Part shown: piece by piece, positions 1-6,133 of the stretch | Layout of the letters: each line of letters starts with the position of its first letter | How positions within the stretch are numbered: the first letter of the stretch is position 1 | DNA from: JAKEGK01 sp036507695 | GTDB taxonomy: Bacteria > Pseudomonadota > Gammaproteobacteria > SZUA-152 | Direction of reading: 5' to 3' | DNA length: 8,202 bases | Assembly: GCA_036507695.1 (NCBI GenBank) | Contig: DATCIR010000320.1 | Location: 1 to 8,202, forward strand | Notes under the pieces: generated by a model | Database searches by the model: none | What the model was told of the DNA's origin: nothing | Seen by the model: the letters and a program-made list of their open reading frames with translations, nothing else | Position numbers and translations under genes: made by a program

Positions 1-33
1 TGAGTTGGAAATTTAAAAAGCAGTTTTACGACA

Positions 34-51
34 CCCTCTCAAGGGAGAGGG
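34..51. repeat. Perfect 7-bp inverted repeat
   Basis: CCCTCTC at 34-40 pairs with GAGAGGG at 45-51 across a 4-base AAGG loop. No T run follows on either strand, so it does not look like an intrinsic terminator. Similar CCCTCTC/GAGAGGG palindromes are common dispersed intergenic elements in proteobacteria, so a REP-like remnant is the simplest reading. That is an inference, since only one copy is in the window. Confidence 0.55.
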
Positions 52-109
52 AGTAGGGCATTTGCGAAGATGTGATGGTTATTTCGAGGATTAGGTAATT
101 ATTCCTCCG

Positions 110-128
110 AAAATGCAGGCATTTTTTT
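110..128 (+). terminator. Weak terminator-like hairpin
   Basis: AAAATG at 110-115 pairs with CATTTT at 120-125 across the loop CAGG, and the T run continues to 128. The stem is short and AU-rich, so it would be a weak intrinsic terminator for an upstream + strand gene. An alternative fold, GGCAT (118-122) with ATGCC (129-133) around six Ts, competes with it. It may have no function. Confidence 0.25.
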
Positions 129-194
129 ATGCCGTAAGCTATTTATGGGACAGCAGTGATGTAGCACTTTATTTAAGAATATACGTATTAAGAA

Positions 195-1823
195 TTGACG
201 CAGCGTGGTTGGAGAGGTTTTATTAAAACGGCGATAGCAACACGGTTAAGCAAGGATACGCTGTTACAGCCGCGCAATGCGGTATTTCTACTGTTGCTCG
301 TCATACCTGTCCTGTATTTTTCCACCGCCCAAAGCCTTTATGATTTATGGATTAAATCGGGCAATCCCGTCTATTCCCATGGCGCGATCGCCTTGTTAAT
401 CGCAGCCTATATTTTCTTCAAGTATTGGTTTGCCGGCCAAGCCGCGCGGCGTGAACCGGATTTCCATGCGGTTGGCTTGGCGGCATTGGTATTCTGTTCC
501 GTGTTGTGGTTCCTGGCGGCCTTGGGCAGTGTGCAGATTCTTCAGCAATTGTTATTCATTGGATTGGCAGTATGCCTGTTCTGGTTTCTCTTCGGAAAAG
601 AGATACTGAAAAGCCTGGCTATCCCGGTTCTTGTGCTGCTAACCGCCATACCGGTTTGGGATTTTTTAAATTTCTATTTGCAAATCGCCACCGCGATTAA
701 CGTGGAAGCCCTGCTGAAGCTCAGCGGCATCCCGTTTGTCAGGGAAGGCGTCAGTATCCTGCTGCCCAATGGCACGTTTTTGATTGAAGAACGTTGCAGT
801 GGTTTGCGCATGTTTGTGGCCATGGTGGCGATTTCCCTATTGTGTATTTATCAATGGCAGTTGCGGCTGGGTGCCGGTATTGTGTTTATGCTGGTCTCGC
901 TGGCGCTGGCGATTGTCATTAACAGTATTCGTATTTATATCGTGGTGGTAGCGGGTTATCTAACCGATATGCAGCACTATTTCGTCACCACGGACCATGT
1001 CATGCTGGGTTGGGTGTTGTTCGGGCTTATACTGTTTATTTTCCTGATGCTGTGCAGCCGGTATTTGTTGTCAGATCGTTGGTACAGCCGGGTGGCCAAA
1101 CCACCCGCGGAAATGGGGCAGGATCAAGGTAAGGTAGGTCACCAGGATAGCGATTCCAACAAGGCCCGGCGGACCTTGGCGCTGATCGCGGGACTGCTGG
1201 GTATCAGCATCGGCCCGGCTTTGGCCGCCGTGTACCAATATCAGCCGGATAAAGCGGTGCCGGTTAACGTGAATCTCGCCAGACAATTCAACGGCTGGAC
1301 GATGCAGGGACCCAGGAATGCAGACTGGCAACCGGTATACCATGGCGCCGATTATCAAGATCAATTCGTTTTCCGGAATTCCACGGGCGATCAGGTTGAA
1401 GCTTTTCTGGCTTATTATGCTTTCCAGGCGGAAGGCAAAGAAGCAATCCATCACCAGAATACACTTTATGCTAAGGAAGCATGGAAAACAGTATCACGGC
1501 AGAGGTTGATCAAGCCGTTATCACACGCGCCGCTGGCTTTAAATCAATGGATTATCGAGTCCAATAAAGGCAATAAAAAACTATTGTGGCAGTGGTACTA
1601 TTTAAATAGCCGCAGGATGAGTGGCGGCATAGATGCAAAACTGGCGGGCATCCGGGGTGTGCTGTCCGGCGATCCTGCCATCGCCGTGTTGGCCGTGGCA
1701 ACGGATATGGACCGGACGTATGAACAGGCGGAAGCGGTGTTAACATCCTTTCTGACGGAGTCATTACACAGTATTGAAAGCGCCATTGATCAAGCCAGCG
1801 TGGTTGAAACTAATGACCGCTAG
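195..1823 (+). CDS. xrtA: Exosortase A with fused EpsI domain
   Basis: This is a multi-pass inner-membrane cysteine protease/transpeptidase of the exosortase family, which cleaves proteins carrying a C-terminal PEP-CTERM signal. The three expected active-site residues are present: Cys201 in EERCSGLRMF, Arg246 in NSIRIYIV and His268 in TTDHVMLGW. About eight hydrophobic segments lie between residues 29 and 292, with the family-typical NPVYSHG after the first. A ninth, at about 327-346, leads into a soluble EpsI-type domain (about 355-530, with GWTMQGPRNADWQPVY and FLAYYAF) that should face the periplasm. A fused EpsI domain is typical of XrtA from exopolysaccharide loci. The start is uncertain: TTG at 195 is the most upstream in-frame option but has no Shine-Dalgarno sequence, while a strong GGAGAGG (211-217) lies just inside the frame. 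prsT follows after 44 bases, so the two are probably co-transcribed. Confidence 0.95.
   Translation: MTQRGWRGFIKTAIATRLSKDTLLQPRNAVFLLLLVIPVLYFSTAQSLYDLWIKSGNPVYSHGAIALLIAAYIFFKYWFAGQAARREPDFHAVGLAALVFCSVLWFLAALGSVQILQQLLFIGLAVCLFWFLFGKEILKSLAIPVLVLLTAIPVWDFLNFYLQIATAINVEALLKLSGIPFVREGVSILLPNGTFLIEERCSGLRMFVAMVAISLLCIYQWQLRLGAGIVFMLVSLALAIVINSIRIYIVVVAGYLTDMQHYFVTTDHVMLGWVLFGLILFIFLMLCSRYLLSDRWYSRVAKPPAEMGQDQGKVGHQDSDSNKARRTLALIAGLLGISIGPALAAVYQYQPDKAVPVNVNLARQFNGWTMQGPRNADWQPVYHGADYQDQFVFRNSTGDQVEAFLAYYAFQAEGKEAIHHQNTLYAKEAWKTVSRQRLIKPLSHAPLALNQWIIESNKGNKKLLWQWYYLNSRRMSGGIDAKLAGIRGVLSGDPAIAVLAVATDMDRTYEQAEAVLTSFLTESLHSIESAIDQASVVETNDR
211..217 (+). promoter_or_regulatory. Shine-Dalgarno-like GGAGAGG inside xrtA
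   Basis: This is the only strong ribosome-binding match near the xrtA start, yet it lies 14 bases after the TTG at 195. The nearest in-frame codon at workable spacing is ATT at 222, 4 bases downstream. Starting there would remove nine residues and leave about 19 before the first membrane segment. ATT starts are rare but known (for example infC). I cannot decide between the two. Confidence 0.4.
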
Positions 1824-1867
1824 GAACGGGTCAAAAAAACAGGATTACCATTTTCAGTGAGGCAGTA

Positions 1868-4729
1868 ATGTCCAGAGAAACGACAATGAAAAAATCACCA
1901 CAGCCCAGGCTGCGCATCGGATCACGCGCGATGGCGTCACAATTCACTGGGCGGATCGCTGTGCGGGGAATTTTGCTTTTAATGGCGTTGTTGCTGACCG
2001 CCTGCGATTCCAAGGAAGATGTCGCGGCGCACATGCAAAAAGCCCAGACACTGCAAAGTGAAGGCAAGTATCGTGCGGCCGTTATTGAATTAAAAAACGT
2101 GTTGCAGCAGGATCCCGATCACCGGGAAGCCCGTTATATGCTGGGCACTATTTCCGTGACGATAGGTGATGGCTTGTCCGCTGAAAAACACCTCACTAAA
2201 GCCGAGTCCCTTGGCGTTGCGGCGGACAGGGTGCAAGTACCAATGATCAAGGCGTTAATGCTGCAGGGTAAATACGATGAAGCACTGAACCGGATGGCCG
2301 TCATTGATCGTAATGTTCCGGCCGAAACGCAAAGCGAGCTGCTGGTGCTGGGGGGAGAGGTTTACCTGGCGAAAGGGGATATCGGCAACGCCGTGAATTC
2401 TTTTGAAGCGGCATCGAAATTAAACCAAAAAAATGCCACAGCCATTCTGGGTCTGGCGAAAGTATCCCTGGTGAAGGGAGACTTGGAAAAAGCGGAATCC
2501 CAGGTGTCGGCGATCAGCGAGTCCGATGAAAACGCCGTGGAAATGCTGCTGCTGAAAGCGGAGCTTGCGAGCAAGCGCCAACAGCTAGACGAAGCTGAGC
2601 GATTATACCGCCGGGCGCTTGACATCACGGAACAGCGGAATTTGCGCAACGCTGAAATCAACGTCCGGGGCAAGCTGGCTTTTATATTGCTGGTGAACAA
2701 TAAGATTGACGAAGCTTCCCAGCAAATCAGCCATTTGCAAAAAGCCGCGCCGGATAATCTGTTTCCCAAATATCTGCGTGGATTAGTCGCCTACCAGAAA
2801 AAAGAATTTGACGTGGCGCTGGAATACTTGCAGCAAGTCACTTCAAAAGCTCCGGACCATATGCCTTCCATCCTGCTATTAGGCTCAGTCCACTACGCAA
2901 AAGGCAACTTGGAACAAGCGAATACCTACCTCACCACGTTCGTTAACAATGTGCCAACCCATATCCAGGCGCGAAAGCTGCTGGGTGTGGTGCGTTTAAA
3001 AATGAACAGGCCCGGGGAAGCCGTCGAGGTGCTGGAAACCGCCGCAAACTCCGCGCAAGATGACAGCGCCTTATTGGCCCTGATCGGCCAGGCCGCGACC
3101 TATAGCGGTAATACCGAGTTGGGTGTTGATTACCTCAAGAAAGCCAAAAAAGCCAAACCCGAAAGTTCGGTTATTCGTTCCGAGCTGGCGAAAGTCTATT
3201 TAAGGCAGGGCGCTTATGACAGCGCCATCAAGGAACTGGAAGCGATTAGCGGTGACGACGCCGACCAGGCGAAACTGCTCCTGGTATATACGCACTTGCG
3301 AAAAGAGAACTTTGCGGGAGCGAGAGCCACGGTAAAAGATATGTTAACTCAGAAACCCGCTAGCCCCGCGTGGTGGACGGTATCGGGCGGGGTCGAAATG
3401 CTCGCTGGCAACCGGTTGAAAGCCCGGGCGGATTTCAACAAGGCATTGGAAATTCAAAACGATTTCATTCATGCGCGGCTGAATCTTGCCAAAATGGAAA
3501 TTGAAGACGGGCGTCTGGATGAAGCCAAAAGCCAGTTCGATAAAATATTAAGCGTCGATGCAAAAAACATTTCGGCGTTGATGGGCATGGCTCAGGTCGC
3601 GGAACAGTCTGGTGAAGTGGAGCAGGCGCTGGCCTGGGTGGAAAAAGCCCGGCAAGCCAATGAAAGGGCGTTATTGCCCCGGTTAGTGCTGGGCCGTTAT
3701 TTTTATAAATCCGGAGAATTCGAAAAGTCGCTGGCGGTGGCCAGGGAAGCGGCGCGATTTCAGCCAAACAATGCGGAAGTTGTTCGATTGCTGGCGGCGT
3801 CCCTGGTGCAATTAGGAAAGACCGGCGAGGCATTGGAAACCTATCAGGACATTATCAAAAAAGAGCCTGAAAATCCCCAATGGTATGTAGGAATAGCGGA
3901 TCTCCATCGAAGTATGAAAAATACCAGTTCGGCGCGTTCAGCCCTGCAGAAAGCCATCTCGCTGCAGGCTAATTACCTGCCGGCCAAGGCGTTATTGGCA
4001 TCGATCGATATGCAAGAGGATAAACTGGATGACGCCATGGCCATGGCCAAGCGTATTACCAAAGAACACAGCCATTCATCGGTGGGGTATATGCTGACAG
4101 GTGACGTTTATACCAAACAAAACAAACTGAGAGAGGCGCAACAAGCGTATATCCAGGGTTTTGCGCTTGAGCCCAGCGTGGTGCTGGTGAATAAGATTTT
4201 TCTGCTGAGCGAGCCGTTAAAGAATTTCGACACATCAATTGAAATCATCCAGCGCTGGTTGAAAGATCATCCGCAGGATGCCAACAGCAGGATGTATCTT
4301 GCCTTGGCTTACCAGCAACTCAAGCAACCCGATGCGGCGCAAGCGGAATACAAAACGATCCTGGAGCAACAACCGGATAATGTCATGGCGTTGAATAATA
4401 TGGCGTATTTATTGATCGGCACGGATATCAAAAGCGCACTGGAATTTGCCGGGCAGGCCTACAAGATAGTACCGGGAAATTTCGCCATTATGGATACCTA
4501 TGGCTGGATTCTCTTGCAAAGTGGCGCAACCGACAAGGCCATCCCTATCCTGAAGGACGCGGTGGACAAAAGTAACGCTAATCCCTCGGTGAGATACCAC
4601 TATGCGGCGGCTTTGGCGCAAAGCGGTGACAAGAACGGTGCAAAAACCATACTGCGCGAGATTACTGAGGCCAAAAAGCCATTTCCGGAAATGGCGGATG
4701 CGTCCAAGTTGCTGGCGCGCATACAATAG
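1868..4729 (+). CDS. prsT: PEP-CTERM system TPR-repeat lipoprotein PrsT
   Basis: PrsT is a large TPR protein found with XrtA/PEP-CTERM systems; its biochemical role is not established, though TPR arrays usually hold proteins together. The product has 953 residues, close to the roughly 900 usual for the family. A lipoprotein signal runs to Cys46 (LLLTAC), followed by Asp47. From about residue 56 to 936 there are some 25 helix-turn-helix units of about 34 residues with TPR features (GKYRAAVIELKNVLQQDP, GEFEKSLAVAREAARFQP). The conserved C-terminal stretch NNMAYLL...MDTYGWILLQSG is typical of the family. ATG 1868 has GTGAGG (1857-1862) five bases upstream. In-frame ATGs at 1886 and 1931 are alternatives; the last would give a standard signal peptide of about 24 residues. 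The long n-region seen from 1868 therefore makes the start uncertain. Confidence 0.93.
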   Translation: MSRETTMKKSPQPRLRIGSRAMASQFTGRIAVRGILLLMALLLTACDSKEDVAAHMQKAQTLQSEGKYRAAVIELKNVLQQDPDHREARYMLGTISVTIGDGLSAEKHLTKAESLGVAADRVQVPMIKALMLQGKYDEALNRMAVIDRNVPAETQSELLVLGGEVYLAKGDIGNAVNSFEAASKLNQKNATAILGLAKVSLVKGDLEKAESQVSAISESDENAVEMLLLKAELASKRQQLDEAERLYRRALDITEQRNLRNAEINVRGKLAFILLVNNKIDEASQQISHLQKAAPDNLFPKYLRGLVAYQKKEFDVALEYLQQVTSKAPDHMPSILLLGSVHYAKGNLEQANTYLTTFVNNVPTHIQARKLLGVVRLKMNRPGEAVEVLETAANSAQDDSALLALIGQAATYSGNTELGVDYLKKAKKAKPESSVIRSELAKVYLRQGAYDSAIKELEAISGDDADQAKLLLVYTHLRKENFAGARATVKDMLTQKPASPAWWTVSGGVEMLAGNRLKARADFNKALEIQNDFIHARLNLAKMEIEDGRLDEAKSQFDKILSVDAKNISALMGMAQVAEQSGEVEQALAWVEKARQANERALLPRLVLGRYFYKSGEFEKSLAVAREAARFQPNNAEVVRLLAASLVQLGKTGEALETYQDIIKKEPENPQWYVGIADLHRSMKNTSSARSALQKAISLQANYLPAKALLASIDMQEDKLDDAMAMAKRITKEHSHSSVGYMLTGDVYTKQNKLREAQQAYIQGFALEPSVVLVNKIFLLSEPLKNFDTSIEIIQRWLKDHPQDANSRMYLALAYQQLKQPDAAQAEYKTILEQQPDNVMALNNMAYLLIGTDIKSALEFAGQAYKIVPGNFAIMDTYGWILLQSGATDKAIPILKDAVDKSNANPSVRYHYAAALAQSGDKNGAKTILREITEAKKPFPEMADASKLLARIQ

Positions 4730-4831
4730 CTATTTCCGGCGGCCTGGGTTGCAAGAAAGCGATGCGTGCCGCTAACGCCAGGGCTTGAGTTGAATTTTCC
4801 TTAAAAATATTCTGTTTCGGTAATAGTGCTA

Positions 4832-4861
4832 TTTAAATCTACGCCATGATCAGCGTATAAT
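4832..4861 (+). promoter_or_regulatory. Candidate sigma-70 promoter for the export operon
   Basis: A perfect TATAAT lies at 4856-4861, with TTTAAA at 4832-4837 (four of six matches to TTGACA) and an 18-base spacer. Transcription would start near 4868 and give a leader of about 580 bases before the export gene. A weaker pair, TTGAGT at 4785-4790 and TATTCT at 4808-4813 with a 17-base spacer, lies just upstream. The assignment rests on consensus match alone. Confidence 0.45.
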
Positions 4862-5006
4862 GCTCACAAAATAACCAGACGTAAAAACTACTAATCTGGC
4901 GACTAAACAATAAGATACAAGTTTTTATTGATCTATTTTATTATTCAGGTGGATTTTAAGGCATCATTAATTAGCGGCTTAGCTTAACGCGGCTTGTTGG
5001 TTTGGG

Positions 5007-5016
5007 CGGCGCGCCG
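5007..5016. repeat. 10-bp GC-rich palindrome
   Basis: CGGCGCGCCG is a perfect 10-base palindrome in the leader. Its GCGCGCCG half recurs at 5178-5185, and a shorter palindrome CGGCGCCG sits at 5213-5220. These could be protein-binding sites or leader-RNA structure. They could also be chance in GC-rich patches. Confidence 0.35.
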
Positions 5017-5058
5017 AGGGGTACGAAAGTTCAGGGTTTTAGAAGAAAGGACGCAGAC

Positions 5059-5075
5059 CGGCAGTTAATCTGCCG
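5059..5075. repeat. Perfect 6-bp inverted repeat (possible operator or leader hairpin)
   Basis: CGGCAG (5059-5064) and CTGCCG (5070-5075) form a perfect inverted repeat around TTAAT. As DNA it could be an operator for a dimeric regulator; as RNA it would be a stable hairpin in the leader. The same bases include a GG-N10-GC spacing (GG 5060-5061, GC 5072-5073) that resembles a sigma-54 -24/-12 element. The flanking matches are only moderate, and similar spacings occur nearby. Confidence 0.5.
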
Positions 5076-5234
5076 AAAGTAAATATTCCGGCGGAAATTT
5101 CGCATTTAAGGATTGAGTAAACAGTAGCAGGTATTAGTAATGTAGGGCCGGGTAAAAATGGTTGTGTTAGAATTTACGCGCGCCGGTGGTCAAGGACGGT
5201 CAGGATTTTTTGCGGCGCCGTGGAAGCCGGGTTG

Positions 5235-5429
5235 ATGGATATCGATGATGTGATTCTTGAACCAATACCGGTGGTTACGCACAGCGAGACTATTGGGTTT
5301 AACTTTACAGGGCTTAATTGTGGCGCCCTGCGCGTAAGATCCAACAGTTTTACTCGAGCACTTTTTATCGGGACAGGCCGAACATCTGGAGAAACCAGGC
5401 AAGCCACGTTTGCCGGGTGTGTTAACTAA
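5235..5429 (+). CDS. Doubtful 64-codon open frame before the export gene
   Basis: An ATG at 5235, with GGAAG at 5222-5226 eight bases upstream, opens a 64-codon frame (start MDIDDVILEP). Its TAA stop (5427-5429) overlaps the ATG at 5429 that could start the export gene, as in translational coupling. Against it: the product resembles no family I know, it has no signal peptide or membrane segment, and it uses many codons (ATA, AGA, AGG, CGA, ACA) that are scarce in the neighbouring genes. The opposite strand is also open here. It is most likely chance; if translated it would be a leader peptide. Confidence 0.15.
   Translation: MDIDDVILEPIPVVTHSETIGFNFTGLNCGALRVRSNSFTRALFIGTGRTSGETRQATFAGCVN
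5308..5330. repeat. 6-bp inverted repeat in the leader
   Basis: CAGGGC (5308-5313) is complementary to GCCCTG (5325-5330) across 11 bases. It could form a hairpin about 120 bases before the export gene's start codon. No T run follows, so it does not look like a terminator. Confidence 0.35.
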
Positions 5430-5437
5430 TGCAAGAC

Positions 5438-5443
5438 AAGGGT
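5438..5443 (+). promoter_or_regulatory. Ribosome-binding site deciding the export gene start
   Basis: AAGGGT ends six bases before ATG 5450. The upstream in-frame ATG at 5429 has no purine-rich sequence at usable distance. Starting at 5450 also gives a normal lipoprotein signal peptide (MFRINRRFTLDKR, then the hydrophobic core and TGC). Confidence 0.65.
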
Positions 5444-5449
5444 AATAGA

Positions 5450-6097
5450 ATGTTTCGAATCAATCGTAGGTTCACATTGGATAAGCGGGTGTTCGTGTTA
5501 ACACTGCTGATGGTTTTGACGGGTTGCGGATCTTCCGGCGACGTGAAAACCGATGAGTCAACCGGTGCTGGCGAGAAACCGTTTGCGGCGCAACCTTACC
5601 TCATTGGTCCGGGTGACCGGTTGAATGTCTTTGTGTGGGGCAATACGGATTTATCAACCGAAGTGTCCGTGCGTCCCGATGGCAGAATCTCCACGCCGTT
5701 GGTAGAAGACGTGGTGGCCAGTGGTAAAACACCGGTACAGCTCGCCCGCGAAATGGAAAAACAGCTGGCGCAATTTATTAAAAATCCGGTGGTCACGGTC
5801 ATGGTTCAGGAATTTGTTGGCGCCTTGACCCAGCAAATCCGCATTGTGGGTGAGGCGGCGCAACCGCGGTCGATCCCGTACCGGGAGAACCTGACCTTAC
5901 TGGATGTCATGATTGCGGTGGGTGGACTCACCGAGTTTGCATCGGGTAACAACGCCAGCATTGTGCGCCTAACGAATAATAAGGAAAAACAGCAGATCCG
6001 GGTGCGTCTTGAAGATTTGATTAAGTATGGCGATATCACGGCCAATGTCGATATGCGGCCCGGTGATATTTTGATTATCCCCGAAGCCTGGTTCTAA
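5450..6097 (+). CDS. XrtA-associated polysaccharide export lipoprotein (Wza family)
   Basis: This is a secreted outer-membrane lipoprotein of the Wza/polysaccharide biosynthesis-export family, expected to form the periplasmic export ring. From ATG 5450 it has 215 residues. The signal peptide ends at Cys26 in VLTGC, with Gly at +2. A Poly_export domain follows at about 48-121 (GPGDRLNVFVWGNTDLS, VRPDGRISTPLVEDV). An SLBB domain occupies about 130-210 (IRIVGEAAQPRSIPY, LLDVMIAVGGLTEFA), and the chain ends PGDILIIPEAWF, an ending typical of the XrtA-type export protein. At roughly 215 residues it is far shorter than Wza (about 380) and lacks Wza's later domains and C-terminal membrane helix. I chose 5450 over an in-frame ATG at 5429 because AAGGGT (5438-5443) is well spaced only for 5450. 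The chain-length gene follows after 36 bases. Confidence 0.93.
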   Translation: MFRINRRFTLDKRVFVLTLLMVLTGCGSSGDVKTDESTGAGEKPFAAQPYLIGPGDRLNVFVWGNTDLSTEVSVRPDGRISTPLVEDVVASGKTPVQLAREMEKQLAQFIKNPVVTVMVQEFVGALTQQIRIVGEAAQPRSIPYRENLTLLDVMIAVGGLTEFASGNNASIVRLTNNKEKQQIRVRLEDLIKYGDITANVDMRPGDILIIPEAWF

Positions 6098-6133
6098 ACA
6101 GATTTCCATCAATACTAGGTAAACCACCGTCTT

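Larger units (their letters stand above)
1..194. other. Non-coding region upstream of xrtA
   Basis: I see no gene in these bases. They hold a 7-base-pair inverted repeat at 34-51 and a hairpin followed by a T run at 110-128, both listed separately. The rest is AT-rich and probably contains the promoter of the xrtA-prsT pair, but I could not find a convincing -35/-10 pair. The frame of xrtA is closed by an in-frame TAA at 189-191, so the gene cannot start upstream of 192. The end of the preceding gene is not recognisable. Confidence 0.6.
4730..5428. other. Long gene-poor region, probable promoter and 5' leader
   Basis: About 700 bases separate prsT from the export gene, whereas every other gap in the window is under 50 bases. 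The first part (about 4795-4960) is AT-rich and contains the best promoter candidate. The second part has short inverted repeats at 5007-5016, 5059-5075, 5086-5096 and 5308-5330. No intrinsic terminator with a clear stem and T run follows prsT, so read-through is possible. No tRNA, rRNA or recognisable protein is present. I tested it by eye against the cyclic-di-GMP GEMM riboswitch and the ops/JUMPstart element and found no convincing match. A weak 64-codon frame at 5235-5429 is listed separately. Confidence 0.7.

Noticed and set aside
1071..1454. 127-codon minus-strand frame inside xrtA
   Set aside because: It lies wholly within a well-supported gene and its product has no recognisable domain; it is a shadow of xrtA codon use.
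2362..2769. 135-codon minus-strand frame inside prsT
   Set aside because: It is a Ser/Leu-rich antisense shadow of TPR codons with no family resemblance.
4736..4786. Intrinsic terminator after prsT
   Set aside because: CCTGG and CCAGG can pair only across more than 30 bases, the stem is short, and no T run follows directly.
5006..5020. ops/JUMPstart antitermination element (GGCGGTAGNNT)
   Set aside because: GGGCGGCGCG shares only GGCGG with the element, and no other copy was found in the leader.
4981..5100. Possible cyclic-di-GMP (GEMM-I) riboswitch, suggested by GGACGCAGACCGG and a GAAA near 5025
   Set aside because: The bases resemble GGACGCAAAGCC only in part. I could not find the upstream GGCAAACC-type strand or a proper GNRA-capped hairpin in the right place. 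A covariance search would be needed.
5174..5407. 77-codon minus-strand frame in the leader
   Set aside because: There is no supporting Shine-Dalgarno or recognisable domain, and its presence opposite another open frame only reflects few stops in that GC-rich patch.
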